From: Lewinellaceae bacterium
GTDB taxonomy: Bacteria; Bacteroidota; Bacteroidia; Chitinophagales; Saprospiraceae
Assembly: GCA_020636225.1 (NCBI GenBank)
Contig: JACJYI010000004.1
Coordinates: 434,001 to 498,000, forward strand
DNA length: 64,000 bases
Reading direction: 5' to 3'
The position numbers and the translations under genes are program-made. The notes under the pieces were generated by a model. The model saw only the letters and a program-made list of their open reading frames with translations, had not been told where the DNA came from and did not search any database. Shown here piece by piece: positions 14,992 through 23,377 of this stretch. Each line of letters starts with the position of its first letter. The stretch's first letter is position 1.

Positions 14992-16872
14992 ATGACCTCC
15001 TTCAGGCTTTTGGCCTTTCCCGTTCTTTTTCTTTCCACCCTGACCCGTTCCATCGGCCAGGATACACTTTTGTCCATGCCCACCATCGAAGTGTCGGAGG
15101 ACCGTATCCTGCATATTCCCGGTCAGGCCAGACATCTACCGGACAGTCTCGACCGGCTGTTCCTCACCGCCGGCCACCTCAGTGATCAGCTACGCCTCTA
15201 TCCGGGCAACCATCTGCGCTCCTATGGCCCCGGCCGACTGGCTACCCTCAGCAGCCGGGGTAGCGGACCCGGGCAGCAAACCGTGACCCTGAACGGCCTG
15301 AACCTGATCAATCCCCTTTGGGGTATTATCGATTACAGTCAGGTCCCACTCTTCTTCTTTCCCTCCACCATCCAGTGGGCCGGCGATCAGACCAGTCGCG
15401 TCGGTACAGCCAGCGCTGCCGGGGTGACCTCACTGCAAACCGGACTGGCCGCCCTGGACGGATCGGGTGTAGAGGCACAGTTCGAAACCGGAAGCTTCGG
15501 GGCCTATCAGGCCGGATTGGGTGGCCACATCTCCATTGCCCACCACACCAGGGCGTTGGTCCGCCTCCATCACGAAGCAGCCGTGAACGATTACCCCTAC
15601 ACGACACTGCTCGGTGACTCCAGGCGGCTACCCCATGCCGACTACCGACAGCAGGGCGCCCTGCTGGACCTGCTGACCCAACCAGCCCCCGGCCAGGAGC
15701 TCAGCGTTATGGCCTGGTGGCAGGGCGGTCGTCGACAGATTCCTCCCACCCTCGTGCAGGACCGGTCGGAAGCCGTACAGGAGGACCAGGCCACCCGGCT
15801 ATTCTTGCGCTATCAGGTCCATGGTGACCATTGGGTAGGCGGCATTCGTACCGGATATCTCGACGACCGCCTGCACTACAGGGATCCCGCTTTGGGCAAC
15901 CTGGATGATCGGACAGGCTCCCGCCAACTGGCCTCCCAGGCCTGGTCAGCCTGGACCCTCGGTCGGGATCATCAATTGTCTGCCGAGATCGGGCATCGGT
16001 TCATTCACGGCAAATCGGACAATTACCTGGACCCCCCGGACGAACACCGCTATCACCTGCTGCTGCGGTACGCATGGGCCAGGGCAGGATCACCCTGGAG
16101 GCTCTGGATTGCCCACCGCAGCGAACATACACCGGCAGACCAGGCCTGGTCGATCCCGGCGGCTGGGGGAGACTACCAACTGGGCCAATGGCTGTTTCGT
16201 GGCCAGGTGAGTCGCCAAATCCGCTGGCCGGCCTGGGATGATCGGTTCTGGAGCCCGGGTGGCAACCCTGACATTCGTCCGGAAAAAGGATGGGCCGGCG
16301 AACTGGGTTTCCAATGGACCTCTTCGGAGCCGAATCCTGCACTTCGAATCGATATGCAGGGATTCATGCGGCAGGTTCGTGACTGGGTGCAATGGACGCC
16401 GCGGTCCGGCGGGTTCTGGTCGCCCGAAAACCTGTTTGCCGCCCGAAGCACCGGGTTCGAGTCCACCATCCTCTGGCAACCATTGACGTTCCTCCGGTAT
16501 ACCCTTCGCTACGCCCAGGTCCGGTCCATCCGCCAGGACGAAGATCATGACCTCTCCACCCATGGCCAGCAACTGCCCTATGTGCCAGTCCACAACCTCA
16601 ACCAGCAAGTCCACATCGTACGTTGGGGGTATACCCTCAGACTGACCCACCAATGGACGGACGCCGTGTCTATCCTGGCTGACGGGAGTGACTCCCTGCC
16701 TGCCGTCCACCTGGTTCATGCCGATGTGGCCCGGTCGTTTCGGTACCGCAACCACACCTGGTTGGTTTGGGCCCGGATGGATAATATCTTTGACCATGCC
16801 TATGTCCTGGTCAAGAATTTTCCATTACCCGGCCGTCAGGTCCATGTGGGCTTACGTTGGACTGTGCAGTAG
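14992..16872 (+). CDS. TonB-dependent outer-membrane receptor
   Basis: The 626-residue protein has a signal peptide (LLAFPVLFLSTLTRSIGQ) and then a plug-like region (residues about 30-150) with the typical LATLSSRGSGPGQQTVTLNG and LNLINPLWGIIDYSQVPL segments. The remainder is beta-barrel-like: alternating aromatic strands and the closing NIFDHAYVLVKNFPLPGRQVHVGLRW. The shape and size are those of small BtuB/FepA-type receptors without a CarboxypepD-like N-terminal domain, and there is no SusD neighbour. The substrate (a cofactor or siderophore?) cannot be told. Its 3' end overlaps the next gene by 29 bases, suggesting cotranscription. Confidence 0.85.
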   Translation: MTSFRLLAFPVLFLSTLTRSIGQDTLLSMPTIEVSEDRILHIPGQARHLPDSLDRLFLTAGHLSDQLRLYPGNHLRSYGPGRLATLSSRGSGPGQQTVTLNGLNLINPLWGIIDYSQVPLFFFPSTIQWAGDQTSRVGTASAAGVTSLQTGLAALDGSGVEAQFETGSFGAYQAGLGGHISIAHHTRALVRLHHEAAVNDYPYTTLLGDSRRLPHADYRQQGALLDLLTQPAPGQELSVMAWWQGGRRQIPPTLVQDRSEAVQEDQATRLFLRYQVHGDHWVGGIRTGYLDDRLHYRDPALGNLDDRTGSRQLASQAWSAWTLGRDHQLSAEIGHRFIHGKSDNYLDPPDEHRYHLLLRYAWARAGSPWRLWIAHRSEHTPADQAWSIPAAGGDYQLGQWLFRGQVSRQIRWPAWDDRFWSPGGNPDIRPEKGWAGELGFQWTSSEPNPALRIDMQGFMRQVRDWVQWTPRSGGFWSPENLFAARSTGFESTILWQPLTFLRYTLRYAQVRSIRQDEDHDLSTHGQQLPYVPVHNLNQQVHIVRWGYTLRLTHQWTDAVSILADGSDSLPAVHLVHADVARSFRYRNHTWLVWARMDNIFDHAYVLVKNFPLPGRQVHVGLRWTVQ

Positions 16873-17524
16873 CCTCATCGGCCTGTTTCCGGCTGTGGCG
16901 CCGGCACAACCCATCCTGGCATCCTGTTGGCACGTCGCCGATCCTGTGCACTGTACCCGGGAGAGCCTCCGGGATGCCTTCCAGGTCGCCCTGGCCGATG
17001 TGCCGGTCGAAGGTACATTGGTCTTTGGCCTGACCATCGATTCCTCCGGTCAACTGAAAACCGTCGATCTGCTTCGGGATATCGATCCGCCTCTCGGCCA
17101 ACGAGCCCTTGACATCATGGCGCAGTTCACCGAATGGTCGGTGGCGATCCCCGAGGGTCAGCTTGAAGAAGTACGATGGACCCTGCCCGTATCCCTGGCC
17201 CCTGTCGACAGAGGCTCCGGCTTTCAGGTCAGCTGGGGGATGGAACACGGGGAGGCTATCTCCCTTGCCTCATTGGATCAACTGGTGCTCCTTCCCATCC
17301 TGGTCATGGATCCATCCGGACACCTGCAGCCTCCGGCAGAAGTGGAGGTACGCTATCAAAAGGGAGAAAGGATCCGCTCGTGGCGATCGCCGTCTCGGTT
17401 GAGTGCCAAAGCCGCCAAGGGGCTGAAACGTTGCCGGGTCCATGGCTTATTGACGGTGGTTGCCTATGTGCAGAAGGGTACCCGATTCGAGGAAGTGTCC
17501 CGCACCTGGGTGATTCGACCCTGA
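16844..17524 (+). CDS. Exported protein with TonB C-terminal-like domain
   Basis: A 226-residue protein starting at MWAYVGLCSSLIGLFPAVAPA, which reads as a signal peptide. Residues about 45-115 have the layout of a TonB C-terminal domain: GTLVFGLTIDSSGQLKTVDLL, then RALDIMAQFTEWSVAIPEGQ, then VRWTLPVSL. The classic membrane anchor plus proline-rich linker of TonB is missing, so it is not a full energy transducer. The last 90 residues are unassigned. The overlap with the receptor gene suggests a role with it, perhaps a periplasmic accessory factor; this is inference. Confidence 0.55.
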   Translation: MWAYVGLCSSLIGLFPAVAPAQPILASCWHVADPVHCTRESLRDAFQVALADVPVEGTLVFGLTIDSSGQLKTVDLLRDIDPPLGQRALDIMAQFTEWSVAIPEGQLEEVRWTLPVSLAPVDRGSGFQVSWGMEHGEAISLASLDQLVLLPILVMDPSGHLQPPAEVEVRYQKGERIRSWRSPSRLSAKAAKGLKRCRVHGLLTVVAYVQKGTRFEEVSRTWVIRP

Positions 17525-17526
17525 AC

Positions 17527-18219
17527 CTACCCGACGCGCAGTGTGGACAAACCGCCATCCACGCCAATGACCTGTCCGCTGATCCAGGAATGATCTGGGT
17601 CGAGCAGGAAAGCAGCCATGGAGGCCATATCCTCGGTTCGGCCCACCCGATGCAGGGGATGACGCCTGGCAGCCGCCTCCACCTTCTCCGGGGAAGACAA
17701 CAGTTTTCCGGACAGGGGCGTCTCTGTGAGCGATGGTGCAATGGCATTGACCCGGATGGCAGGGGCCAGTTCGGCAGCGAGCGAACGGGTCAGTCCCTCA
17801 ATGGCCCCCTTGGCACTGGCAATGGAAGCATGAAATGGCATTCCCTGACCGACAGCTACGGTGCTGAATAGCACAACGGAAGCCTGCCCCGCCTGTTTCA
17901 GGGCTGGCAGGGCGCCCTGGAGGGTGCGGACGGCTCCCACCACGTTGATCTCGAAGTCTGCCCTGAACTGGTCCGGCTGGAGTGAGCGGAACGGTTTCAG
18001 GACGATGGAGCCGGGAGCATAGACGAGACCATGCAGGGGTTCCGAACGAAGGGGTTCAGGCAGTTCATCCTGAAGGGCATCATGGGCAAACCAGGTTGCC
18101 CCGTCGGGGGTCTCTCCCTGATTCCGGGATCCGACCCATACCTCATGGCCTGATGCCAATAGTTTCCTGGCGATGGCCTGTCCGATACCCTGCGACCCAC
18201 CGATGACGAGATAGCGCAT
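17527..18219 (-). CDS. Short-chain dehydrogenase/reductase with atypical active site
   Basis: A 230-residue SDR. The NAD(P)-binding GGSQGIGQAIA is at residues 7-17, with NVVGAVRTLQ and VVLFSTVAVGQGMPFH further on. The standard YxxxK catalytic pair is not intact: the segment reads HASIASAKGAIEGL, so the Lys is kept but the Tyr position holds Ile. The rest (ELAPAIRVNAIAPSLTETPL, SGQVIGVDGG) is normal for the family. A related SDR subgroup with the same HxSIxxAKG motif occurs in other bacteria, so this is probably a real variant and not a sequencing error. Substrate unknown. It converges on the TonB-C-like gene with only two bases between stops. Confidence 0.85.
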   Translation of the reverse strand: MRYLVIGGSQGIGQAIARKLLASGHEVWVGSRNQGETPDGATWFAHDALQDELPEPLRSEPLHGLVYAPGSIVLKPFRSLQPDQFRADFEINVVGAVRTLQGALPALKQAGQASVVLFSTVAVGQGMPFHASIASAKGAIEGLTRSLAAELAPAIRVNAIAPSLTETPLSGKLLSSPEKVEAAARRHPLHRVGRTEDMASMAAFLLDPDHSWISGQVIGVDGGLSTLRVG

Positions 18220-18324
18220 AGAACGTGTGATTGTGGCTATCCGAACAACAGGCGGTACGAACGGTTCAACCAGCCACTGCGCGGGGAGGCAGGTCCCTGG
18301 TCACAGGAAGATCACATGATGGGA

Positions 18325-19173
18325 TCAATTCCACAGGCCCAGGTGCTCCAGATGGATCTCCTGGCCATAGAACTGGCGAGTGGTTTCCTCGAAGGAGGGT
18401 GTATAATCCGACACATAGAACCGATGGGGAGGTGGCGTCTCGGTGCGCAGGATGCCGGCTTCTTCCAGGCGCTTTTTCACAGCCTGGGCCACCACGTCCG
18501 TCGAGTCCAGGATACGCACCTTGTGGTGGTACCAATCCTCGATCTCCCGGCGGATCAGGGGATAATGGGTGCAGGCCAGCAGCAGGGCTTCGATGCCTTC
18601 CAGTTTGGGATCACCGAGGTAGGTATCCAGTACCGATCGGCTGATCGAATCATGGACAAAACCCTCCTCGATCATCGGTGCCAGGAGGGGCGTGGCCAGG
18701 GATTGTACCTGCATACCCGGCACCTTGTCGCGAAGCCGGGAGGCATAGATCCCCGAATTGATGGTGGTCTTGGTGGCGATCACACCGACATGCTGGTGTC
18801 CGGAACGGACCACTTCCTCGACCAGGGGATCCACGACATTGACGAACAATGTCCGGTGTTCAAAGAAATCCAGCAGCACGTCATAGGCCGCCGAAGAGGC
18901 GCTGTTGCAGGCCACCACGATGAGCTTGCATTGTTGCTCCAGCAGGAACTTGGCAATCCGCAAGCTGTAATAGCGGATGGCATCCGCGGATTTGTCCCCG
19001 TAGGGCATATGGGCCGTATCCCCGAAATAGATGATCTGTTCACGGGGCAGTAAACGCACAACGGCATTGGCGACCGTCAGGCCGCCAATGCCGCTGTCAA
19101 AAATGCCGATGGGGCAGTTGCGGGTATCCAATTTATTTCTCGGCTGCAGGTTCTTCTTCCGGAAGGCTGACAC
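18325..19173 (-). CDS. murI: Glutamate racemase
   Basis: MurI makes D-glutamate for peptidoglycan. The protein (282 residues) has both catalytic cysteines in their motifs, VVACNSAS (Cys89) and LLACTHYP (Cys201), plus IFDSGIGGLTV and YFGDTAHMPYG. The start at 19173 gives a 19-residue extension before PIGIFDSG and overlaps the 3' end of the upstream Skp gene by 41 bases; no later ATG exists before the conserved domain. It is the last gene of the skp-skp-murI operon. Confidence 0.95.
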   Translation of the reverse strand: MSAFRKKNLQPRNKLDTRNCPIGIFDSGIGGLTVANAVVRLLPREQIIYFGDTAHMPYGDKSADAIRYYSLRIAKFLLEQQCKLIVVACNSASSAAYDVLLDFFEHRTLFVNVVDPLVEEVVRSGHQHVGVIATKTTINSGIYASRLRDKVPGMQVQSLATPLLAPMIEEGFVHDSISRSVLDTYLGDPKLEGIEALLLACTHYPLIRREIEDWYHHKVRILDSTDVVAQAVKKRLEEAGILRTETPPPHRFYVSDYTPSFEETTRQFYGQEIHLEHLGLWN

Positions 19174-19672
19174 CCATGATGGCCATGACCATGGGGGTCA
19201 CATCCAGCTGTTGTTCGGCATACAGCAGGATCCCGTTGCCCGGGCTGGCATCAAAGATATATTGATAGCCGCCTGATGACGCCACGGAATCAATGGCATT
19301 CTGCAGCTTTTCAATGATCGGTGAGATGAGGCTTTCCTGCTTCTCGGCCACTTTCTGGCGCATCTCCTGCTCCAGGGTACCGATCTGGGTCTCCAGTTCC
19401 TGCAACTGCTTGGTCTCGATCTCCTGTTGCTTGGGGGCAATGTCACCCTGCTGGACCTTGGTCTGAAGGGCCATGCCCTTTTGCTGGTAGTCCTCGATCA
19501 TGGCCTTGAGGCGAGCCTCATATTGCTTCTGGAAGACTTCGAGGGAACTGTTGGCTTCCTTGACCTCAGGCAGCAGGCTCATCACCTGTGCGGAGTTGAC
19601 ATAGCCGAACTTCTGGGCCGTCGCGGACAGGGCCAGAAAAGCCAGGCAGAAGGTAACGAATACGTTTTTCAT
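19133..19672 (-). CDS. OmpH/Skp-family periplasmic chaperone (copy 2)
   Basis: The 179-residue protein has a signal peptide (MKNVFVTFCLAFLALSATAQ), followed by the Skp opening KFGYVNSAQVMSLLPE. Residues about 40-125 are a long helical/coiled-coil section forming the tentacles, and the protein closes with the family motif QNAIDSVASSGGYQYIFD. Skp binds unfolded outer-membrane proteins in the periplasm. The C-terminal tail (about 30 residues ending EEEPAAEK) is overlapped by murI. It follows the other Skp copy by 103 bases on the same strand. Confidence 0.9.
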   Translation of the reverse strand: MKNVFVTFCLAFLALSATAQKFGYVNSAQVMSLLPEVKEANSSLEVFQKQYEARLKAMIEDYQQKGMALQTKVQQGDIAPKQQEIETKQLQELETQIGTLEQEMRQKVAEKQESLISPIIEKLQNAIDSVASSGGYQYIFDASPGNGILLYAEQQLDVTPMVMAIMGVSLPEEEPAAEK

Positions 19673-19775
19673 AGTTGATTTGTCATTTCAATGTTCAATA
19701 GCCGGACCCTCGCCATCATCGATCGGTACGATCCCCACCTGGCCAATGATCCGGGCGCAAATGTAGGGAATGCGC

Positions 19776-20297
19776 TCAATTACGTGCCAGGCGCTGGATA
19801 AGGTCTTCGGTCTTGTCGAATTGAGGATTGGCAAAAATGATCCCCGAGGAGCTGCTCTTGTCGAAGATGAAGTCGTAACCGCGCTCGTTGGCATAGGATT
19901 CGATCAGGCCATAGACCTTGTCCTGGACCGGACGGATCAGCTCCTGGCGCTTCTTGAACAATTCACCTTCGGGACCGAACTTGGCCTTCTGCATCTCCCG
20001 GATATCCTTTTCCTTGGTGAGGATCTCCTGTTCCTGCTGCTGGCGCATCTCTTCGCTCATCAGGACCTGCTCGGCCTGGTACTTGTTGTACATCCCCTTG
20101 ACCTTGTCGAATTCCTGTTCGATCTCCTGGCGCCAGCGAGCGGCGATCTTGTCCACTTCAGTTTGGGCGGACTTGTAGTCGTCGAGGCTTTCCAGAATGA
20201 GGTTGATATCCACAACGGCAACTTTCTGGGCCTGGAGGGCAGGCTGTCCGATCAACAGGGCAAACGCCAGGATCATCAGTGTCTTCATGTACTTCAC
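19776..20297 (-). CDS. OmpH/Skp-family periplasmic chaperone (copy 1)
   Basis: A 173-residue protein with a signal peptide; the start could be 20297 or the ATG three codons later (20288). The mature part opens with KVAVVDINLILESLDDYKSA, continues as a charged helical region (EQEFDKVKGMYNKYQAEQ) and ends with the Skp motif ESYANERGYDFIFD. Tandem ompH genes upstream of murI are common in Bacteroidota, usually behind bamA; here bamA is absent and the upstream neighbour is a divergent catabolic operon. Confidence 0.9.
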   Translation of the reverse strand: MKYMKTLMILAFALLIGQPALQAQKVAVVDINLILESLDDYKSAQTEVDKIAARWRQEIEQEFDKVKGMYNKYQAEQVLMSEEMRQQQEQEILTKEKDIREMQKAKFGPEGELFKKRQELIRPVQDKVYGLIESYANERGYDFIFDKSSSSGIIFANPQFDKTEDLIQRLARN

Positions 20298-20529
20298 GGT
20301 CGTTCGTTTTATTAACTGGAAGAAATTAGGTGCACTACTCTAAGCGGTAAAAATACGGTTTTATTGCCTCGGGAAATGCCGTCCCTGCGGTCATTCCCGG
20401 CGAGGTGAACCATTCTTACGCTTTTCTTAACAGACATCATTGATATAGAGGAAGTTAAACCTGAACTGATCCGATATGTCCCTGCCCCTTAACGGGCATT
20501 TAACAGCCTGTTTTCCCCGCCAAAAAGTG

Positions 20530-20537
20530 TAGGTTTG
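20530..20537 (+). promoter_or_regulatory. -7 promoter element of the hydroxyproline-type operon
   Basis: TAGGTTTG, exact TAnnTTTG match, nine bases before the ATG at 20547. Confidence 0.5.
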
Positions 20538-20546
20538 CGAAAAGGA

Positions 20547-21449
20547 ATGCCCATGAAACCTGCATGGAAGGGGATCTACCCCGCATTGACCACGCCATTT
20601 CTGCCCAACGAAACCCTGGATCTCCCCACCCTGGACCTCAAGGTCGAGGTCCAGATCCGCAGCGGATGCCATGGACTGATCCTGGCCGGCAGCCTGGGAG
20701 AAGCCTCCACCCTTTCAGCCGATGAGAAGATCGACCTGCTGACCCATGTGGTCGGGAAAGTCGACGGCAGGGTGCCGGTCATCATGAATGTGGCGGAATC
20801 CCGCCTGGCGGATGCCCTGACGTTCGTGCGCAGTGCCAAGCTGGCCGGAGCCGATGGCCTGATGGTCCTGCCGCCCATGCGGTACAGGGCCGACCAGGAC
20901 GAGGTGAGCATTTGGTTCAGCGCCATCGCCCACGAAACGGACCTGCCCATTCTCCTCTACAACAATCCTGTGGACTATGGCATCGGGTTGTCCATCCACC
21001 AGCTGGAGGCCCTCCTGCGCATACCAACGGTCCAGGCTATCAAGGAATCCACCCGGGATGTCACCCAGGTAGTCCGGCTGAAAAATGCCTTTGGCGACCG
21101 ACTCAGGGTGTTGTGTGGGGTAGACACCCTGGCCCTGGAAAGCCTGATGCTTGGTGCAGACGGATGGGTGGCCGGACTGGTCAATGCCTTCCCGGATGAA
21201 ACGGTGGCCATCTACCAGCTGGCCCAGCATGGTGATTTTGCGGCAGCCCGATCCATTTACCGTTGGTTCATGCCCCTGCTGGAGCTGGATATTCATCCGA
21301 AGCTGGTCCAATACATCAAACTGGCTGAAGGGGCCGCGGGGAAGGGGACACCCTTTGTCCGTTCGCCCCGGCAGCCCCTGGAAGAAGAGGAATTGGCCAT
21401 GGTCATGAAGATCATTCACGAAGGATTGGCCAAACGGCCTGTGCTCTAA
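20547..21449 (+). CDS. DHDPS/NAL-family lyase, probably 1-pyrroline-4-hydroxy-2-carboxylate deaminase
   Basis: A 300-residue TIM-barrel enzyme of the dihydrodipicolinate synthase/N-acetylneuraminate lyase family. The Schiff-base lysine is in QAIKEST (Lys166 from this start), the catalytic tyrosine in LLYNNP (Tyr138), and the substrate loop GSLGEAS replaces the usual GTTGE. The neighbours are a semialdehyde dehydrogenase and a 4-hydroxyproline epimerase, which together point to deamination of the cyclic imine in D-hydroxyproline breakdown and not to lysine synthesis. The start is 20547 or 20553; an AAAAGGA sequence precedes the first. It is separated by 15 bases from the next gene, so an operon is likely. 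Confidence 0.85.
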   Translation: MPMKPAWKGIYPALTTPFLPNETLDLPTLDLKVEVQIRSGCHGLILAGSLGEASTLSADEKIDLLTHVVGKVDGRVPVIMNVAESRLADALTFVRSAKLAGADGLMVLPPMRYRADQDEVSIWFSAIAHETDLPILLYNNPVDYGIGLSIHQLEALLRIPTVQAIKESTRDVTQVVRLKNAFGDRLRVLCGVDTLALESLMLGADGWVAGLVNAFPDETVAIYQLAQHGDFAAARSIYRWFMPLLELDIHPKLVQYIKLAEGAAGKGTPFVRSPRQPLEEEELAMVMKIIHEGLAKRPVL

Positions 21450-21464
21450 TCAGATCGACAACAA

Positions 21465-23033
21465 ATGAAAGATATCACGATCCCCGGAGGCAAGGATGCC
21501 GACAAGGCGCGAAAACTGATGCGGGTGTTCAGCCCATTGACCGGTGCGGAAATGCAGGATGAATATCCGGTGGCCCGGTCAGAAGAAGTCCAGTATGCGG
21601 TCGAACAGGCTATGGCCGCTTTCCCGGTCTATGCCGCCATGCCGGGTACCCGTAGAGCTGATTTCCTGGTTGCCATCGGGGAGGAGATCCTCACACTGGG
21701 TGATGATCTGATCCAACGGGCCATGGCCGAAACCGGGCTGCCGGAATCCCGGCTGATCGGCGAACGAGGACGAACCATCGGGCAGCTGGGTCAATTCGCC
21801 CACCTGATCCGGGAAGGTTCGTGGGTGGAAGCCATACTTGATCCGGCAGACCCGGAACGCAAGCCCTTTCCCAAGCCTGATCTGCGGCAGATGCTGCAGC
21901 CCCTGGGACCGGTGGCTGTGTTCGGGGCCGGCAATTTTCCCCTGGCCTTCTCTACTGCCGGGGGAGATACGGCATCTGCCCTGGCAGCCGGCTGTCCGGT
22001 GATCCTCAAGGCCCATGAAGGCCACCTGGGGACCAATGCCCTGGTCAGTCGGGCGATCCGGCTGGCCGCCGAACGTACCGGCATGCCCCGGGCTGTCTTC
22101 CAGTATGTTGTCGGAGATGGATATATCACCGGACGGGAACTGGTGGCTCACCCGGGCATCAAGGCGGCCGGGTTCACTGGCTCGTTTACGGGTGGCAAGG
22201 CCCTGCTCCAGGTGGCCAATGAACGACCTGACCCCATTCCGTTCTTTGCCGAGATGGGAAGCACCAATCCGGTGGTTGTCCTGCCGGATGCCATGGCCTC
22301 CCGGGGCGAGGTGATCGGCCAGCAGCTGGTGTGGAGCTTTACCCTCAACGCCGGCCAATTCTGCACCAACCCCGGACTGATCATCGTGCGGGAAGGCGAG
22401 GGGATGGACCACATGATCGCGGCCATGCATGAGGCCGTGCTGGCCCGGCAGGCCGAGCTGATGTACGGGCAGGGGATTCGGAGGAATTATGATCAACGGA
22501 CCCGGGACATGCTGGAAACCAAAGGGGTCACCCTGATCGGGAAGGGCCCGGATGGCGGACCGCTGGACGGCCAGGCCACCCTGGCTCGGATCAATGCGGT
22601 GGATTTTCTTCTCCAGCCGTCTCTCCAACACGAGGTGTTCGGCCCCTTCAGCCTGCTGGTAGTCTGTCCGGACGATCCATCCCTCCAGCAGGTCCTTCAT
22701 GCGTTGGGCGGGCAGCTGACCGCTACCCTGATGGCCGAGCCATCCGACCTGGAGGGCCGTTCGGAACTGGTCAGGGAGTTGGTCAGCCGTTGCGGCCGCC
22801 TGGTCTGGAACGGTGTCCCTACCGGCGTGGAGGTCAGTCCGGCCATGCATCATGGTGGTCCCTGGCCGGCCAGTTCGGACAGCAGGTTCACCTCCGTAGG
22901 TACCCAGGCCATCCGACGCTGGGTGCGGCCGGTGAGCTATCAGAACCTGCCGGAAGCATTCCTGCCGGAGGCCCTGCAATCGCACAACCCCCTGAAGATC
23001 TGGCGGCGGATCGGGATGGAATGGACGAGGTAG
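21465..23033 (+). CDS. Aldehyde dehydrogenase (NADP+), probably alpha-ketoglutarate semialdehyde dehydrogenase
   Basis: This 522-residue protein belongs to the ALDH superfamily subgroup of KGSADH enzymes. The key residues are visible: Asn157 in FGAGNFP, Lys182 in ILKAHEGH, the general base Glu263 in FFAEMGSTNP and the nucleophile Cys300 in NAGQFCTNPG. The reaction would turn 2,5-dioxopentanoate into 2-oxoglutarate, the last step of hydroxyproline (or pentose) oxidation. Length and motif spacing are normal. It lies in the same operon as the deaminase upstream. A palindromic repeat starts at its stop codon and separates it from the epimerase. Confidence 0.92.
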   Translation: MKDITIPGGKDADKARKLMRVFSPLTGAEMQDEYPVARSEEVQYAVEQAMAAFPVYAAMPGTRRADFLVAIGEEILTLGDDLIQRAMAETGLPESRLIGERGRTIGQLGQFAHLIREGSWVEAILDPADPERKPFPKPDLRQMLQPLGPVAVFGAGNFPLAFSTAGGDTASALAAGCPVILKAHEGHLGTNALVSRAIRLAAERTGMPRAVFQYVVGDGYITGRELVAHPGIKAAGFTGSFTGGKALLQVANERPDPIPFFAEMGSTNPVVVLPDAMASRGEVIGQQLVWSFTLNAGQFCTNPGLIIVREGEGMDHMIAAMHEAVLARQAELMYGQGIRRNYDQRTRDMLETKGVTLIGKGPDGGPLDGQATLARINAVDFLLQPSLQHEVFGPFSLLVVCPDDPSLQQVLHALGGQLTATLMAEPSDLEGRSELVRELVSRCGRLVWNGVPTGVEVSPAMHHGGPWPASSDSRFTSVGTQAIRRWVRPVSYQNLPEAFLPEALQSHNPLKIWRRIGMEWTR

Positions 23034-23377
23034 GGATGCCTGCCCGCCGGGGCGGGAGGGATGAGGGATCAGGGATGAAATCGGTGTTCGGTGTTCGGTG
23101 TTCGGTGTTCGGATTTATTTGTGATTTTGTTTTTGTGTTTTGGAATTCCTGCTAATTGGGTTATTTCGAGGGATGAGGAATGAGGGATGAGGGATGAAAT
23201 CGGAATTCGGAATTCGGAATTTGAATTTGTTTGAGATTTGGTTTTTGTGATTTGGTGCTTAACATTTGGTGTTTCTCCTTGACTCCTACACTCCCTACTC
23301 CTTTCGGTCATTGGATTTTGTGTTTTGGAATTTGTTTGTGATTTGGAATTTGTGATTTGTGATTTAACCTCCTCCTG
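23031..23377. repeat. Intergenic repeat block: palindromic core and simple-sequence words
   Basis: It opens with a copy of the GGGATGCCTGCCCGCC family (23031-23080), with palindromic core CCCGCCGGGGCGGG. Then come four tandem GTGTTCG units (about 23093-23112), a GGGATGAGG(G/A)ATGAGGGATG run (about 23170-23196), three GGAATTC units, and a stretch of GATTTG/GGAATTTGTG words up to 23366. No gene is visible. It interrupts an otherwise tight operon, so the epimerase may have its own promoter. Confidence 0.6.

Noticed and set aside
21579..22985. 468-codon minus-strand frame opposite the aldehyde dehydrogenase
   Set aside because: Antisense shadow; biased composition (Gly, His, Gln, Asp) and no recognisable domain.
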